A stretch of DNA of 64,000 nucleotides from Zoogloea sp. (GCF_023150065.1 NZ_JAKLLN010000009.1:62001-126000), one strand, 5' to 3'. Positions 39,115 through 47,288 are shown, counted from the stretch's first letter. Notes: generated by a model not told the origin, from the letters alone. Made by a program: numbers and translations.

Positions 39115-40411
39115 ACTGTGGGACGACGTCCAGAAACCCGCCATTTTCTGGCAGGTGGGAGTGCTGGCCGTATGCCTGCTGATTGCCGGGCTGATCGCCC
39201 GTCAGATCAGGGCCGTGCTGCGCCAGCGCCAGTCGACCAACCCGGAGTATTTGCGTGGGGCGAGTGAGGAGGGGGTGCGCCGGGTGGTCTTCCCCCTCTC
39301 GGCCCTGCTGCTGGTGACGCTGGCCCGGGTCACCCTCGACAAGTGGCATCACGTCAATCTGCTCAAGCTGGCCGTGCCCCTGTTGATGGCGATGGCGGTG
39401 ATCAGGTTGACCGTGCATGCTCTCAAGCGCGCCTTTCCCCGGGCTGGCTGGCTGGCCTCCTTCGAGCGCTTCTTCGCCTTTGGTGCCTGGGCGGTGGTGG
39501 CCCTGCACATTGTCGGGGTGTTGCCGGCCGTCATCGACGGGCTGGAGCAGATCAGCTTCCCCGTCGGCAAGGCCAGCGTCAATTTGTGGATGCTGCTGCA
39601 GGGCTTGCTGACGGTGATGCTGACGGTGCTCGTCGCCCTGTGGCTGGCGGGTGTGGTGGAAGCCCGCTTGATGCACACGGAGGGTCTCGACGCCAACCTC
39701 AAACTGGTTTTTGCACGCCTCTCCAAGGCCTTGCTGATTGTTCTTGCCGTGTCCATCGGCCTGCCGCTGGTGGGTATCGACCTCACGGCCCTGTCGGTGT
39801 TCGGCGGGGCCCTGGGGGTGGGCCTGGGCCTCGGCATGCAGAAGATCGCCGCCAACTATGTGTCCGGCTTCATCCTGTTGCTGGACCGCTCCATCCGCAT
39901 GGGCAACCTAATCTCGGTGGGCAACGAGCGCGGCATTGTCAGCCAGATCACCACCCGTTACACCGTGCTCAAGGGCATGAGCGGCATCGAATCCATCGTG
40001 CCCAATGAGACCCTGGTGGGGGCCGTGGTGCAGAACGAAACCTTCACCGATCCCCGGGTGCGCATCGCCCTGCCTGTGCAGGTGAGCTACGCCGCCGACC
40101 TGGAAAAGGCCATGGCGATCATGGTCGAGGCGGCCCGCAAGCAGCCTCGGGTGATGGACGACCCCGGCCCCGGAGCCTTTCTGGAGGCCTTTGCCGACAG
40201 TGGCATCAACCTGCAACTGGGGTTCTGGATCCGCGACCCGACCGAGGGGACGCTGGGCATCCGCTCCGCGATCAACATGGAGATCTGGCGGCGCTTCAAG
40301 GAGGAGGGCATCGAGATCCCCTTTCCCCAGCGGGAGGTCCGCGTCCTCAACCCGGCACCGTCCATGCCGATAGAGCACCTGGGCAGTGCTGTCTCCGTTC
40401 AGCCACAGTAG
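39080..40411 (+). CDS. MscS-family mechanosensitive ion channel
   Basis: 443 residues. Several N-terminal membrane helices occupy about 22-185 (more than the three of E. coli MscS), followed by the pore-lining TM3 region with LTALSVFGGALGVGLGLGMQ and the cytoplasmic beta domain (IRMGNLISVGNERGIVSQI, TRYTVLKGMSGIESIVPNE), a MscS hallmark. The ATG at 39080 has a strong purine-rich AGGAAAGAGG just upstream and overlaps the end of the PLD gene by 35 bases. These channels release solutes on hypo-osmotic shock. It ends the RsmB-PLD-MscS cluster; the desaturase has its own promoter downstream. Confidence 0.92.
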   Translation: MEENQIAHLLIELWDDVQKPAIFWQVGVLAVCLLIAGLIARQIRAVLRQRQSTNPEYLRGASEEGVRRVVFPLSALLLVTLARVTLDKWHHVNLLKLAVPLLMAMAVIRLTVHALKRAFPRAGWLASFERFFAFGAWAVVALHIVGVLPAVIDGLEQISFPVGKASVNLWMLLQGLLTVMLTVLVALWLAGVVEARLMHTEGLDANLKLVFARLSKALLIVLAVSIGLPLVGIDLTALSVFGGALGVGLGLGMQKIAANYVSGFILLLDRSIRMGNLISVGNERGIVSQITTRYTVLKGMSGIESIVPNETLVGAVVQNETFTDPRVRIALPVQVSYAADLEKAMAIMVEAARKQPRVMDDPGPGAFLEAFADSGINLQLGFWIRDPTEGTLGIRSAINMEIWRRFKEEGIEIPFPQREVRVLNPAPSMPIEHLGSAVSVQPQ

Positions 40412-40455
40412 AGCGGTCCGGAAGGCGCCAAGGCCCGGATTTTTGAGCACTTTCC

Positions 40456-40484
40456 TTGGTTTGGGGAGGGGGCTCAACTAAAAT
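40456..40484 (+). promoter_or_regulatory. sigma-70-type promoter of the desaturase gene
   Basis: TTGGTT (40456-40461), a 17-base spacer and TAAAAT (40479-40484) lie 33 bases before the ATG. The -10 matches five of six consensus bases and the -35 keeps TTG. AAGGA (40502-40506) is the only ribosome-binding candidate, eleven bases from the start, which is slightly far. Confidence 0.6.
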
Positions 40485-40517
40485 TCGCGCACCATTAGAA
40501 CAAGGACCTACGGCCTG

Positions 40518-41690
40518 ATGTTTTCCGGATTGCTTGACCTGCCCTGGTGGGGCTATGTCGTCGCCACCCTGGCGATGACGCATGTGACCATCGCATCGGT
40601 CACCATCTTCCTGCATCGCCATCAGGCGCATCGCTCCCTCGACCTGCATCCCCTGCCGGCCCTGTTCTTCCGTTTCTGGTTGTGGCTGAGCACCGGCATG
40701 GTGACCAAGGAGTGGGCGGCCATTCACCGCAAGCATCACGCCAAGTGCGAAACCCCCGACGATCCCCATAGCCCCCAGATCCATGGCATCAACAAGGTGC
40801 TGTGGACCGGGGTGCTGCTGTACGTCAAGGAAGCCCGCAACCGGGAAACCATCGCCCGCTACGGTCATGGAACTCCTGACGACTGGGCGGAGCGGAACAT
40901 CCTCTCGGCCTACCCCAAGATGGGTGTCGTGATCATGCTGGCTGCCGACATCCTCCTCTTCGGCGTCTGGCCCGGCGTGCTCATCTGGGGTGTGCAGATG
41001 GTCTGGATACCTTTCTGGGCCGCCGGCGTCATCAACGGTCTGGGGCATTTCTGGGGCTATCGCAATTACAACTGTGCCGACGCCTCCACCAACCTCTTCC
41101 CCTGGGGCATCCTGATCGGCGGCGAGGAGCTCCACAACAATCATCACAGCTTTGCCACGTCGGCCAAGCTGTCGGCCCGCTGGTACGAGTTCGACATCGG
41201 CTGGATGTACATCCGCATTCTCGAAATGCTCGGCCTGGCACGGGTCAAGAAGATCATCCCCACCCCGAAGTTTGGAATCGCCAAAGCCCGGGCTGACTTC
41301 GACACGCTGCAGGCCATCATCACCTGCCGCTACGACGTCATGACCCGCTATGTGCAATCCCTCAAGCTCATCGCCCAGGAAGAGTTCGCGGCCCTCAAAG
41401 CCCAGTCCGGGGACAAGCTGAGCGTCCAGGAACTGCGGCGCTGGCTGGTTGCCGATGAGAACGAACTGGCCCCCGAGGAGAAGTCCCGCCTGGCTTCTCT
41501 GCTGCAGGTCAACGCCCGGCTGCAGACCGTCGTGACCATGCGCCAGGAGCTGAGCGCCCTGTGGGCCCGCTCCACCGCCACCCACGAGCAGCTGCTGCAG
41601 GATCTGCAGGACTGGATCGCCCGGGCCGAGAAGAGCGGCATCCGGCAGCTGGAGGACTTCTCCCTGCGCCTGCGTCGTTACGCCGTCTGA
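40518..41690 (+). CDS. membrane fatty-acid desaturase with an extra C-terminal helical region
   Basis: 390 residues. The acyl-CoA/lipid delta-9 desaturase core (about 1-250) has the three histidine clusters HRHQAH (33-38), HRKHH (70-74) and ELHNNHH (204-210), with hydrophobic segments between them (about 10-30, 45-62, 135-175). These bind the di-iron centre that inserts a double bond into a saturated acyl chain, so it would adjust membrane fluidity. Residues about 255-390 are extra: soluble, helical and charged. The last 80 resemble the helical segment of ISL3-type transposases (LAPEEKSRLASLLQVN, then RQELSALWARST, DWIARAEKSGI and FSLRLRR). The reading frame is intact and the gene is followed by a clean terminator, so it appears functional. 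Confidence 0.88.
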   Translation: MFSGLLDLPWWGYVVATLAMTHVTIASVTIFLHRHQAHRSLDLHPLPALFFRFWLWLSTGMVTKEWAAIHRKHHAKCETPDDPHSPQIHGINKVLWTGVLLYVKEARNRETIARYGHGTPDDWAERNILSAYPKMGVVIMLAADILLFGVWPGVLIWGVQMVWIPFWAAGVINGLGHFWGYRNYNCADASTNLFPWGILIGGEELHNNHHSFATSAKLSARWYEFDIGWMYIRILEMLGLARVKKIIPTPKFGIAKARADFDTLQAIITCRYDVMTRYVQSLKLIAQEEFAALKAQSGDKLSVQELRRWLVADENELAPEEKSRLASLLQVNARLQTVVTMRQELSALWARSTATHEQLLQDLQDWIARAEKSGIRQLEDFSLRLRRYAV

Positions 41691-41706
41691 GCGTGTTTGC
41701 ATCCCC

Positions 41707-41738
41707 GACAAACCCGCCGGTTCGGCGGGTTTGTCGTT
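41707..41738 (+). terminator. intrinsic terminator after the desaturase
   Basis: A 12-bp perfect stem, gacaaacccgcc (41707-41718) with ggcgggtttgtc (41724-41735), and a five-base loop, 16 bases after the stop codon. The downstream T-run is short (gttta), but the stem is strong and could act in either direction. The next gene starts at 41757. Confidence 0.8.
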
Positions 41739-41756
41739 TATGGAGCCTGCCCCCCA

Positions 41757-42407
41757 ATGAGTGCGCTGATCCTGTTCAACAAGCCCTACGGTGTCCTGTG
41801 CCAATTTACCGGTGAGCCCGGCCGCGAGACGCTGGCGGGCTACATCCCCGTCCCCGGTGTGTATGCGGCGGGGCGTCTCGATACGGATAGCGAGGGCTTG
41901 CTCGTGCTCACCGGCGACGGTGCCCTGCAAGCCCGCATTGCCGATCCGCGCCACAAGCTGGCGAAGACCTATCTGGTCCAGGTGGAGGGTGTGCCCGACG
42001 AGCCTGCCCTGGCTGCGCTGCGTGGCGGCCTGGACCTGGGGGATTTCGTGACCCGGCCCTGTCAGGCCCGTCTGGTGCCCGAACCGGAATGGCTGTGGCC
42101 ACGGAATCCACCGATCCGGGAACGCAAATCCATCCCCACGAGCTGGATCGAGATCGTGCTGAAGGAAGGCAAGAACCGGCAGGTCAGGCGCATGACCGCA
42201 AAAATGGGCTTCCCCACCTTGCGACTCGTGCGCGTACGGATTGGGGAATGGTCGATTGACGGGATGGCGCCGGGGGAGTGGCGAGAGATCGCTGTGGCAC
42301 CTTTGGGCCGATCAGCCGCGCCGATGCCCTCTCCTCACCCGCAGCGGCGGTCCTCATTCCGCCGAGACGCGACACCCCTCTACGGGCGCCCGCCTCGCAA
42401 GAGCTGA
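41757..42407 (+). CDS. 23S rRNA pseudouridine synthase, RluE-like
   Basis: 216 residues. RsuA/RluB/E/F-type family without the S4 domain. It begins [17 protein letters not shown]; the catalytic aspartate is Asp42 in [18 protein letters not shown]; and [23 protein letters not shown] is the usual family ending, here with [11 protein letters not shown] as in RluE. The expected reaction is conversion of a uridine in 23S rRNA helix 89 (U2457 in E. coli) to pseudouridine. The last 30 residues are a basic, low-complexity tail ([16 protein letters not shown]) beyond the family core. The ATG at 41757 is chosen because it gives the conserved start; upstream codons overlap the terminator. Confidence 0.88.
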   Translation: MSALILFNKPYGVLCQFTGEPGRETLAGYIPVPGVYAAGRLDTDSEGLLVLTGDGALQARIADPRHKLAKTYLVQVEGVPDEPALAALRGGLDLGDFVTRPCQARLVPEPEWLWPRNPPIRERKSIPTSWIEIVLKEGKNRQVRRMTAKMGFPTLRLVRVRIGEWSIDGMAPGEWREIAVAPLGRSAAPMPSPHPQRRSSFRRDATPLYGRPPRKS

Positions 42408-42460
42408 TACGGGTTTCATGCTAAGTTTCGCGCATATCGTTTTTCCTGATCATTGCTGCC

Positions 42461-42922
42461 ATGTCGCTGCCACGTTCCACCTTTTTCTTCCTTGCTCTCG
42501 GCACACTCTCCTTGTTGACGCTCCCGGCCCAGGCCCAGTCGACAATGCCCCGCACCGAACTGTCGATCGGCATGTATCGCATCGAGGCCGAGGTGGCCTC
42601 CACCCAGGAGAACCGTATGACCGGGCTGATGCAGCGACGCAGCATGCCTGCCAACCAGGGCATGCTCTTTGTGTTCACCCAGCCCCAGCGCCACTGCATG
42701 TGGATGAAGAACACCCTGCTGCCCCTGTCCGTCGCCTTCCTTGATGAGGAAGGGCGCATCCTCAACGTCGAGGACATGCAACCCCAGACCGAAGACAACC
42801 ACTGCGCCGCCAAACCTGCCCGCTTCGCCCTGGAGATGAACCTGGGCTGGTTCCGCCAGAAGGGCGTCAAGCCGGGGCAGACTATCGAAGGCGCGGAGCG
42901 CCTGGCAGGCCTTGCACGCTGA
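42461..42922 (+). CDS. periplasmic DUF192 protein
   Basis: 153 residues. A clear signal peptide (about 1-26, cleavage near AQA-QS) precedes a DUF192 domain (about 35-148) with TQENRMTGLMQRRSMPANQG, FVFTQPQRHCMWMKNTLLPL, SVAFLDEEGRILNVEDMQP and YALEMN-like FALEMNLGWFRQKG. DUF192 is a small beta-rich fold of unknown function in secreted proteins. The gene lies 53 bases after the RluE-like gene in the same orientation. It is the last clearly core gene before the accessory patch. Confidence 0.9.
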   Translation: MSLPRSTFFFLALGTLSLLTLPAQAQSTMPRTELSIGMYRIEAEVASTQENRMTGLMQRRSMPANQGMLFVFTQPQRHCMWMKNTLLPLSVAFLDEEGRILNVEDMQPQTEDNHCAAKPARFALEMNLGWFRQKGVKPGQTIEGAERLAGLAR

Positions 42923-43538
42923 AGCAGTGCGACGGCTTCGCTGCTTATGGTGGCGGAAATGAAAAACATCAAGTGAAATCAATCCCTTGACGTTGAATTG
43001 GCCGGGGGCTATCAAAAAATGCCCCGAGATGCCTGTAGTTCTTGGTGAGTCGGGGTTTCATATTTCTGCATGCCCCCAAGAAATGCCCCCGGGGCCTCGA
43101 TGTGACCCCTCGCGGGAGCCTCATTCCGCTTGAGGAGTCTACACCTGCTTCCAATTTGTCCTCCAGGCTGGAGATGGTCTTCCTCGCCTCATCCTCTGCT
43201 CCCTGCCGAAACCGGTGGCTAGCGGTTGGGGGGCGTGCTGGGCTTTGGCCGCGGTAGCGCACCTCCCTTGGCAAGTGATCTGCGTCATTGCGCCTTGCTT
43301 CCCACGCCTCCTAGGATGAAGGCTCCCTAGATTCCCCGCACGTCGTATGGGCCCGATTTCCGAGCTCTCAACTACTGCTATGTGGCGCGCCACCACCGTG
43401 GCCGGCGAAACGCAGGTCTTCCACCTCAAGCTCATCGCCCTGGACTGGGCGGGGCCTGGGGGTATCGTCGAGAAGGCCGAGGATCTGCGTCGCAATGTGA
43501 GTTCTCCCGAGTAGCCAAGGGAGTCTTCAGGAGGCGAA
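42923..43538. other. gene-poor accessory boundary region with repeated GGGGCAT heptamers
   Basis: 616 bases with no gene I can support. Three copies of atgcccc (GGGGCAT on the other strand) lie at 43019-43025, 43070-43076 and 43083-43089, the last two within catgcccccaagaaatgccc. Similar clustered heptamers appear at the other end of the patch (about 47129-47175), next to ssrA, as expected for recombinase arm sites. A short plus-strand reading frame (43347-43514, 55 codons, containing WRATTVAGETQVFHLKLIAL) is intact but lacks a ribosome-binding site and recognisable relatives; I do not call it a gene. No copy of the ssrA 3' end was found here. Confidence 0.45.
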
Positions 43539-44009
43539 ATGAAGATCAGAACCATCATCTCTGTCGGATGCCTTCTTGCGGCCAATGCTGCCGGCGCTGA
43601 GGTCTACAAGTGCGTCGAGGCCGGCAAGGTTGTGTACTCCGATGCTCCTTGTCCTGAAGGAACGGGGAAAGCCATCTCAGTGAGGCCCGCGAACCAGGGA
43701 GCGTCCCCCGGATGGGCTTATGGCTCATCGTCCAGTAGCCAAGCTGTGACGGTTGCCCCCATGGTGGGCAGCAAGCTCACCACGCCTGCCAGATCATTGG
43801 ATGGGCACTTCGAAGACCTCAGCTACGACAATCCCCAAGCAGCTGCAGCACGGGCTGCCGAGTTGGCTTCGAGGTCGCGGGGCGGCGGCATCGGCTACAT
43901 CTCCGGAGGAAGCAGCTATGGCGGGAGCAGTACGGTCTACGTGGGCCCGAGAGGGGGGCACTACACGATTACCTCGGGCGGGAACAGGAGCTACCAGTCG
44001 CGAAGGTAG
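43539..44009 (+). CDS. secreted DUF4124 protein with a C-terminal basic adaptor-like tail
   Basis: 156 residues. The signal peptide covers about 1-20 (cleavage near AGA-EV). A DUF4124 motif follows: VYKCVEAGKVVYSDAPCPEG with two cysteines (about 21-42). A serine/glycine-rich middle part leads to GPRGGHYTITSGGNRSYQSR at the C-terminus, resembling the short basic adaptor motif found in some viral and mobile-element proteins. The DUF4124 fold is common in betaproteobacterial envelope proteins without known function. AGGAGGCGAA directly precedes the start, a good ribosome-binding site. It lies in the accessory patch; third positions are less GC-biased than in the neighbouring core genes. Confidence 0.82.
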   Translation: MKIRTIISVGCLLAANAAGAEVYKCVEAGKVVYSDAPCPEGTGKAISVRPANQGASPGWAYGSSSSSQAVTVAPMVGSKLTTPARSLDGHFEDLSYDNPQAAAARAAELASRSRGGGIGYISGGSSYGGSSTVYVGPRGGHYTITSGGNRSYQSRR

Positions 44010-44321
44010 GTGGGCGCGTCGGGGGTATTCATGCCGGCGATGGGGGAAACGCTTGCGATGCTAGGCGCTACTGGTTCGATCCCAGTACCGCCGAATGTGT
44101 GTGGAGCCCCGGTCTTGCTCTAGGACTCCAGTGCTGAAACGGGGGCGATTCGCGTTTGAATGCGAGCCATAGACGCTGTTCGATGTGCCGCCAGTTGGAC
44201 GTATTTCTGCAAGAGAAAAATGGGCTTCGCGCAAGGCCGTCGACAGATTTGTAACACTCATCAAGCCTGCGGATGCCCGGCCGTTAGCGGGTTACAGATT
44301 AAAATCCATAGGGAGGGAAGT
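44010..44321. other. 312-base gap with a tRNA T-arm-like hairpin
   Basis: No gene seen. Positions 44070-44086 form a perfect tRNA T-arm: five-base stem actgg/ccagt around ttcgatc. The following bases (accgcc) do not give a complete acceptor stem with CCA, and no D or anticodon arm lies upstream, so this may be a tRNA fragment left by past recombination, or chance. Just before the chemoreceptor there is a TAAAAT box (around 44299-44304) and a very strong GGGAGGGAAG ribosome-binding site (44311-44320). Confidence 0.35.
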
Positions 44322-45944
44322 ATGTCGATTGCAAAGCGTCTATTGCTGCTTGTTGCCATATCCATGGTGGGCATCCTGCTCGTCGCTGGGGTTAACTTCC
44401 GGCAGGCCTCACTCGTCTTCGACGCCGCAAACTTTGGCAACGACAATACCGTGCCAAGCATGCAGGTTCTCTACAAGGCCCAAAGCCGCCTCAGCGACAT
44501 TCGAGTGAGTGCGTACCGCCATGTACTGCTCGTTGATCCCGGGGCGAAGAATGAGGCGCTCAGGTCCATCCGTGAAGATGAGAGGCTGCTTCAAGAGGCT
44601 CTGAAGGAATATGAGCCGCTGCTTGCCGATGATGAGGATCGGCGATTGCTGGGCGTTGTCACTGCAACCACCAGCGCTTACATGCAGGGGGCAAACAAGG
44701 TCTTCGAGCACTCCTCTGCCGCGCGTACCGAGGAAGCCCAGAAGGCTCTCCTGACGCTCACCCCCCTTGCAAAGGAGGCGCAGGCCGCCATTCAGGCGCA
44801 CCTCGCGTACAACGAGAAGCTTGGCTTGCAGGGGGCAGAAAAGGCCCGCGATGAAAAGAGCCGTGCCGCTATGATCTCAGCTGTGCTCCTGCTAGCCGTG
44901 TTGGCGAGCACGGTCACGTTCGCATTCGTCACCATTCGATCCATCCGGCAACGCATTGCCGAAGCAAATAAAGTAGCGCAGAAAGTCGCTCAAGGAGATT
45001 TTTCCTCCCAGCGCACTTCGTCGGGTATCAACGGTGCTGGAGGGGATGAGATAGGAGAGCTACTTGTCGCCTTGGAGCAGATGCAACGGGATCTCTCCAG
45101 CACGATCCGGGAAATCGTCAAGGAGGCGGAGGATGTTGCACACTCCTCCGGCCGGCTCTCGAACGCGGCCCGGGAGGTATCTGTCAGTACGGAACAGCAG
45201 TCCTCCGCGACGGCTGCCGCGGCTGCTGCCGTTGAGGAACTGACGGTGAGCATCGATCACGTAGGCAGCAGCGCCGACGAGGCCCATGTCCGAGCCTCAC
45301 AGGCCGAGACTCAGGCCTCCACCAGTTGTGGCGAGGTCAATCGGGCAACGGACCACATCGGCCAGGTTGCCAACCGAGTATCCGAGACGGCCGAGCAGAT
45401 GCAACGACTGGCTGAGAGAGTCCAAAAAATCGACCAGATCACCGTCGTCATCCGTGAAGTCGCCGACCAGACCAATCTGCTCGCCCTAAACGCAGCCATC
45501 GAAGCGGCCCGTGCCGGTGAGCAGGGGCGCGGCTTTGCAGTGGTGGCGGATGAGGTGCGTAAGCTCGCAGAGCGAACGACAAACTCCGTTCATGAGATCA
45601 GCAGTGTTGTCGGGGAGATTCAGAAGGGAGCCGACGATGCCATGTCGGGCATGCAAGCCAGCAAGGATCTGGTGGATGAAGTGGTCGCGGCAGCGCGCAA
45701 GGCCAGCGACTCCATGAACGAGATCGAATCTTCCGCGACGGTCATGCAGGCAACGATCTCGAGCATCTCCGATGCGCTCAACGAGCAGCGAGGCGCCTCC
45801 ACGGAACTGGCCAACAACGTGGAAGCGATCGCGCAGATGTCAGAGCGCAACGCCCTCACAGTCGGAGAGGTGGCCCAGACCGCAGGGGAGCTGCAAGGCG
45901 TCTCCGATGCCCTCCGCAGGAGTGTTGCGCGTTTCCGCGTGTAG
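44322..45944 (+). CDS. methyl-accepting chemotaxis protein
   Basis: 540 residues. An N-terminal transmembrane helix (about 6-28) and a second (about 187-210) enclose a helical periplasmic sensor of the four-helix-bundle type (about 35-180). A HAMP domain follows (about 212-268). The signalling hairpin tip is [20 protein letters not shown] and [20 protein letters not shown] (about 385-425), with flanking methylation helices. The start has an excellent ribosome-binding site. It is a solitary receptor with no che genes nearby, so it must act through the main chemotaxis array. Codon use is visibly less GC-rich than in the core genes, which suggests recent acquisition with the accessory patch. The ligand is unknown. 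Confidence 0.92.
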   Translation: MSIAKRLLLLVAISMVGILLVAGVNFRQASLVFDAANFGNDNTVPSMQVLYKAQSRLSDIRVSAYRHVLLVDPGAKNEALRSIREDERLLQEALKEYEPLLADDEDRRLLGVVTATTSAYMQGANKVFEHSSAARTEEAQKALLTLTPLAKEAQAAIQAHLAYNEKLGLQGAEKARDEKSRAAMISAVLLLAVLASTVTFAFVTIRSIRQRIAEANKVAQKVAQGDFSSQRTSSGINGAGGDEIGELLVALEQMQRDLSSTIREIVKEAEDVAHSSGRLSNAAREVSVSTEQQSSATAAAAAAVEELTVSIDHVGSSADEAHVRASQAETQASTSCGEVNRATDHIGQVANRVSETAEQMQRLAERVQKIDQITVVIREVADQTNLLALNAAIEAARAGEQGRGFAVVADEVRKLAERTTNSVHEISSVVGEIQKGADDAMSGMQASKDLVDEVVAAARKASDSMNEIESSATVMQATISSISDALNEQRGASTELANNVEAIAQMSERNALTVGEVAQTAGELQGVSDALRRSVARFRV

Positions 45945-45962
45945 CGAGCGATCTGCAGAAGC

Positions 45963-45982
45963 TCCGGCGCCAGGGCGCCGGA
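45963..45982 (+). terminator. hairpin after the chemoreceptor gene
   Basis: A perfect nine-base-pair stem tccggcgcc / ggcgccgga with a two-base loop, 18 bases after the stop. It lacks a T-run. It lies between convergent genes and may serve both. Confidence 0.45.
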
Positions 45983-46087
45983 CGCTCACCACTTGGGATC
46001 GTTTGCCGCCAAGCCATCCGGCTTCGTGCACGCCCAGTGTCTAATCGGCTGTAGTTGCCCTACCGCGCCGTCTCGGTGGACACGCCC

Positions 46088-46393
46088 TCAGCCGTGCAGT
46101 CCCTCCCGTTCCGCCCGCGCCATCTCCGCCAGCTGGAGGGCGCCGGCCAGCAGCGTTTCCATGTCATTGGTCGACAGCACGGCCAGGTCCTTCCGATCCG
46201 CTGCCAGCAGGGTGAGGTGATTCGCTGCAAGGCCCAGCGTGGCGGTGACGCTGGTGATTGCCCGGTACATCGCGCCGGCCTGATCGGCGGTCAGGGTCAC
46301 CTTCGGCACAAACGGCAGGATGTCTGGAGGGGGCAAGGGCTTCGGTGGTGGGTTGACAGTCTGGGAGGGAAAGTCGGTGAGCCCATCAATCAA
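46088..46393 (-). CDS. hypothetical small protein of the accessory patch
   Basis: 101 residues if started at a TTG at 46393; no ATG or GTG start is available. The frame remains open upstream to about 46456, into the end of the preceding gene, so the true start or an intact parent is uncertain. The sequence has a proline-rich N-terminal stretch (VNPPPKPLPPPDIL) and a helical remainder with KVTLTADQAGAMYRAI and LLAGALQLAEMARAERE, which looks like a real protein. No relatives recognised. It may be the remnant of a longer gene of the decayed island. Confidence 0.4.
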   Translation of the reverse strand: MIDGLTDFPSQTVNPPPKPLPPPDILPFVPKVTLTADQAGAMYRAITSVTATLGLAANHLTLLAADRKDLAVLSTNDMETLLAGALQLAEMARAEREGLHG

Positions 46394-46440
46394 GATCCCG
46401 GCCGACTCGAGAAGGGGGATGATGTCGGCGAGGAGAAAGC

Positions 46441-46770
46441 CTACATGGTCAAGAATGTCATCAGAAGGATGTCGTCATCGTCCATGATCTCCGCAAACGT
46501 CTTTTGTGTGCTTCCGGTTGTTGCCCATCCTTCGAGCCGAAGGTGGACTTTCCCATCGAGGGAGCCGAGTTGACTGCTGATCGGCGTACATCCCCAAGCA
46601 GGGCTCCATTCATAGAACGCCAGTCGATCCCAGCCTGGCGGAGACTTGCGAAGTGTGGCGCATAGCATTGCAGCGGCCTGCTGTTCGGTCTTTCCCGTTG
46701 CTGCAGCTATTGCCGCAACCAACTCCCGAATGGAAATGAAGCGCTCCCGCTCCTCTTCCGGATCGATCAT
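46441..46770 (-). CDS. hypothetical protein of the accessory patch
   Basis: 109 residues from an ATG at 46770 with AGGGGG six bases upstream. The N-terminal half is a helical motif (EERERFISIRELVAAIAAAT, then GKTEQQAAAMLCATLRKSP) reminiscent of small DNA-binding or phage-type proteins; the C-terminal half contains WGCTPISSQLGSLDGKVHL and an acidic tail EIMDDDDILLM. No function can be assigned. The frame is open further upstream into the decayed integrase. It sits directly downstream of the integrase relic on the same strand, the position usual for island cargo genes. Confidence 0.5.
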   Translation of the reverse strand: MIDPEEERERFISIRELVAAIAAATGKTEQQAAAMLCATLRKSPPGWDRLAFYEWSPAWGCTPISSQLGSLDGKVHLRLEGWATTGSTQKTFAEIMDDDDILLMTFLTM

Positions 46771-46869
46771 TAATGCCCCCTTCGGCATTTTTCTTGTGAA
46801 AAGTGCCGCGCCGGCCGGGTAAGGGAACCCGGTTTTCCTCCTGTCGGAGCAGGCGCGGCAGTGCTGCTC

Positions 46870-47135
46870 TGTCAGGCCGCCCGCGTGGGTACTCGGATCT
46901 ACGCCGTCAGCAAGAAGGGTTCTCGCGGCATCGCGCCGTTCCCGCGCGGCCTCAAGACCGGTTTCCGGATACACGCCACAAGAGAGCGTGTTTTGCTTGC
47001 CGGCCCATCGGTAGCACAGGCGCCAGTACTTCGCACCGTTGGGGGGACGTCGAGATAGAGCCCAAGCCCGTCCGTCACCTTGTAGGTTTTACCGCGCGGG
47101 CGGAAAGCCTTGATGGAAGCGGGATCTAGGGGCAT
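46870..47135 (-). pseudogene. decayed P4-type tyrosine integrase, N-terminal fragment
   Basis: Starts at an ATG at 47135 with the DUF4102 N-terminal pattern of P4-family integrases: MPLDPASIKAFRPRGKTYKV followed by DGLGLYLDVPP. The frame then breaks at a run of six C residues (near 47041-47046). Reading on in the next frame restores the family sequence NGAKYWRLCYRWAGKQNTLS, then GVYPETGLEAARERRDAART and LLADGVDP. So one C is missing from the run. After about 88 residues the similarity ends, and the catalytic domain (R-H-R-Y) is absent. The gene lies about 150 bases from the ssrA 3' end, the common integration target of this integrase class. It cannot be functional. Confidence 0.82.
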
Positions 47136-47221
47136 TCAATCTGTGTGGGGCATCCATTCCCCCAATGATGTCCCCAAGAATCGCCGGCTTGCAATAGCCC
47201 TGTCCGGAACACTGTGGACGT

Positions 47222-47263
47222 AAAAAGGCCGAGAACCCTGATTTTGCTAGGTTTCTCGGCCTT
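47222..47263 (-). terminator. intrinsic terminator of ssrA
   Basis: On the minus strand: stem aaggccgagaaacc with ggttctcggcctt, a 12-base loop and a T-run (aaaaa at 47222-47226 on the plus strand), 26 bases after the tmRNA CCA end. One A bulges on one side. Confidence 0.8.
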
Positions 47264-47288
47264 CTCCGGAACATCCCGGACTCGATTC

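Noticed and set aside
42923-43100. Displaced copy of the ssrA 3' end (attachment site repeat)
   Set aside because: I looked for the gggggttcgattccccc-type 3' end and its CCA flank at the far end of the patch and found only tggtgg-level similarity near 42950, too short to call.
42969-43274. 101-codon minus-strand frame at the patch boundary
   Set aside because: No ribosome-binding site or domain; spans the repeated heptamers and reads as random GC-rich sequence.
43347-43514. 55-codon plus-strand frame containing WRATTVAGETQVFH
   Set aside because: Intact but without a ribosome-binding site or recognised relatives, and in a composition where such frames arise by chance. Mentioned in the region entry only.
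46861-47129. Short plus-strand frames opposite the integrase relic
   Set aside because: They are antisense to the recognisable DUF4102 sequence.
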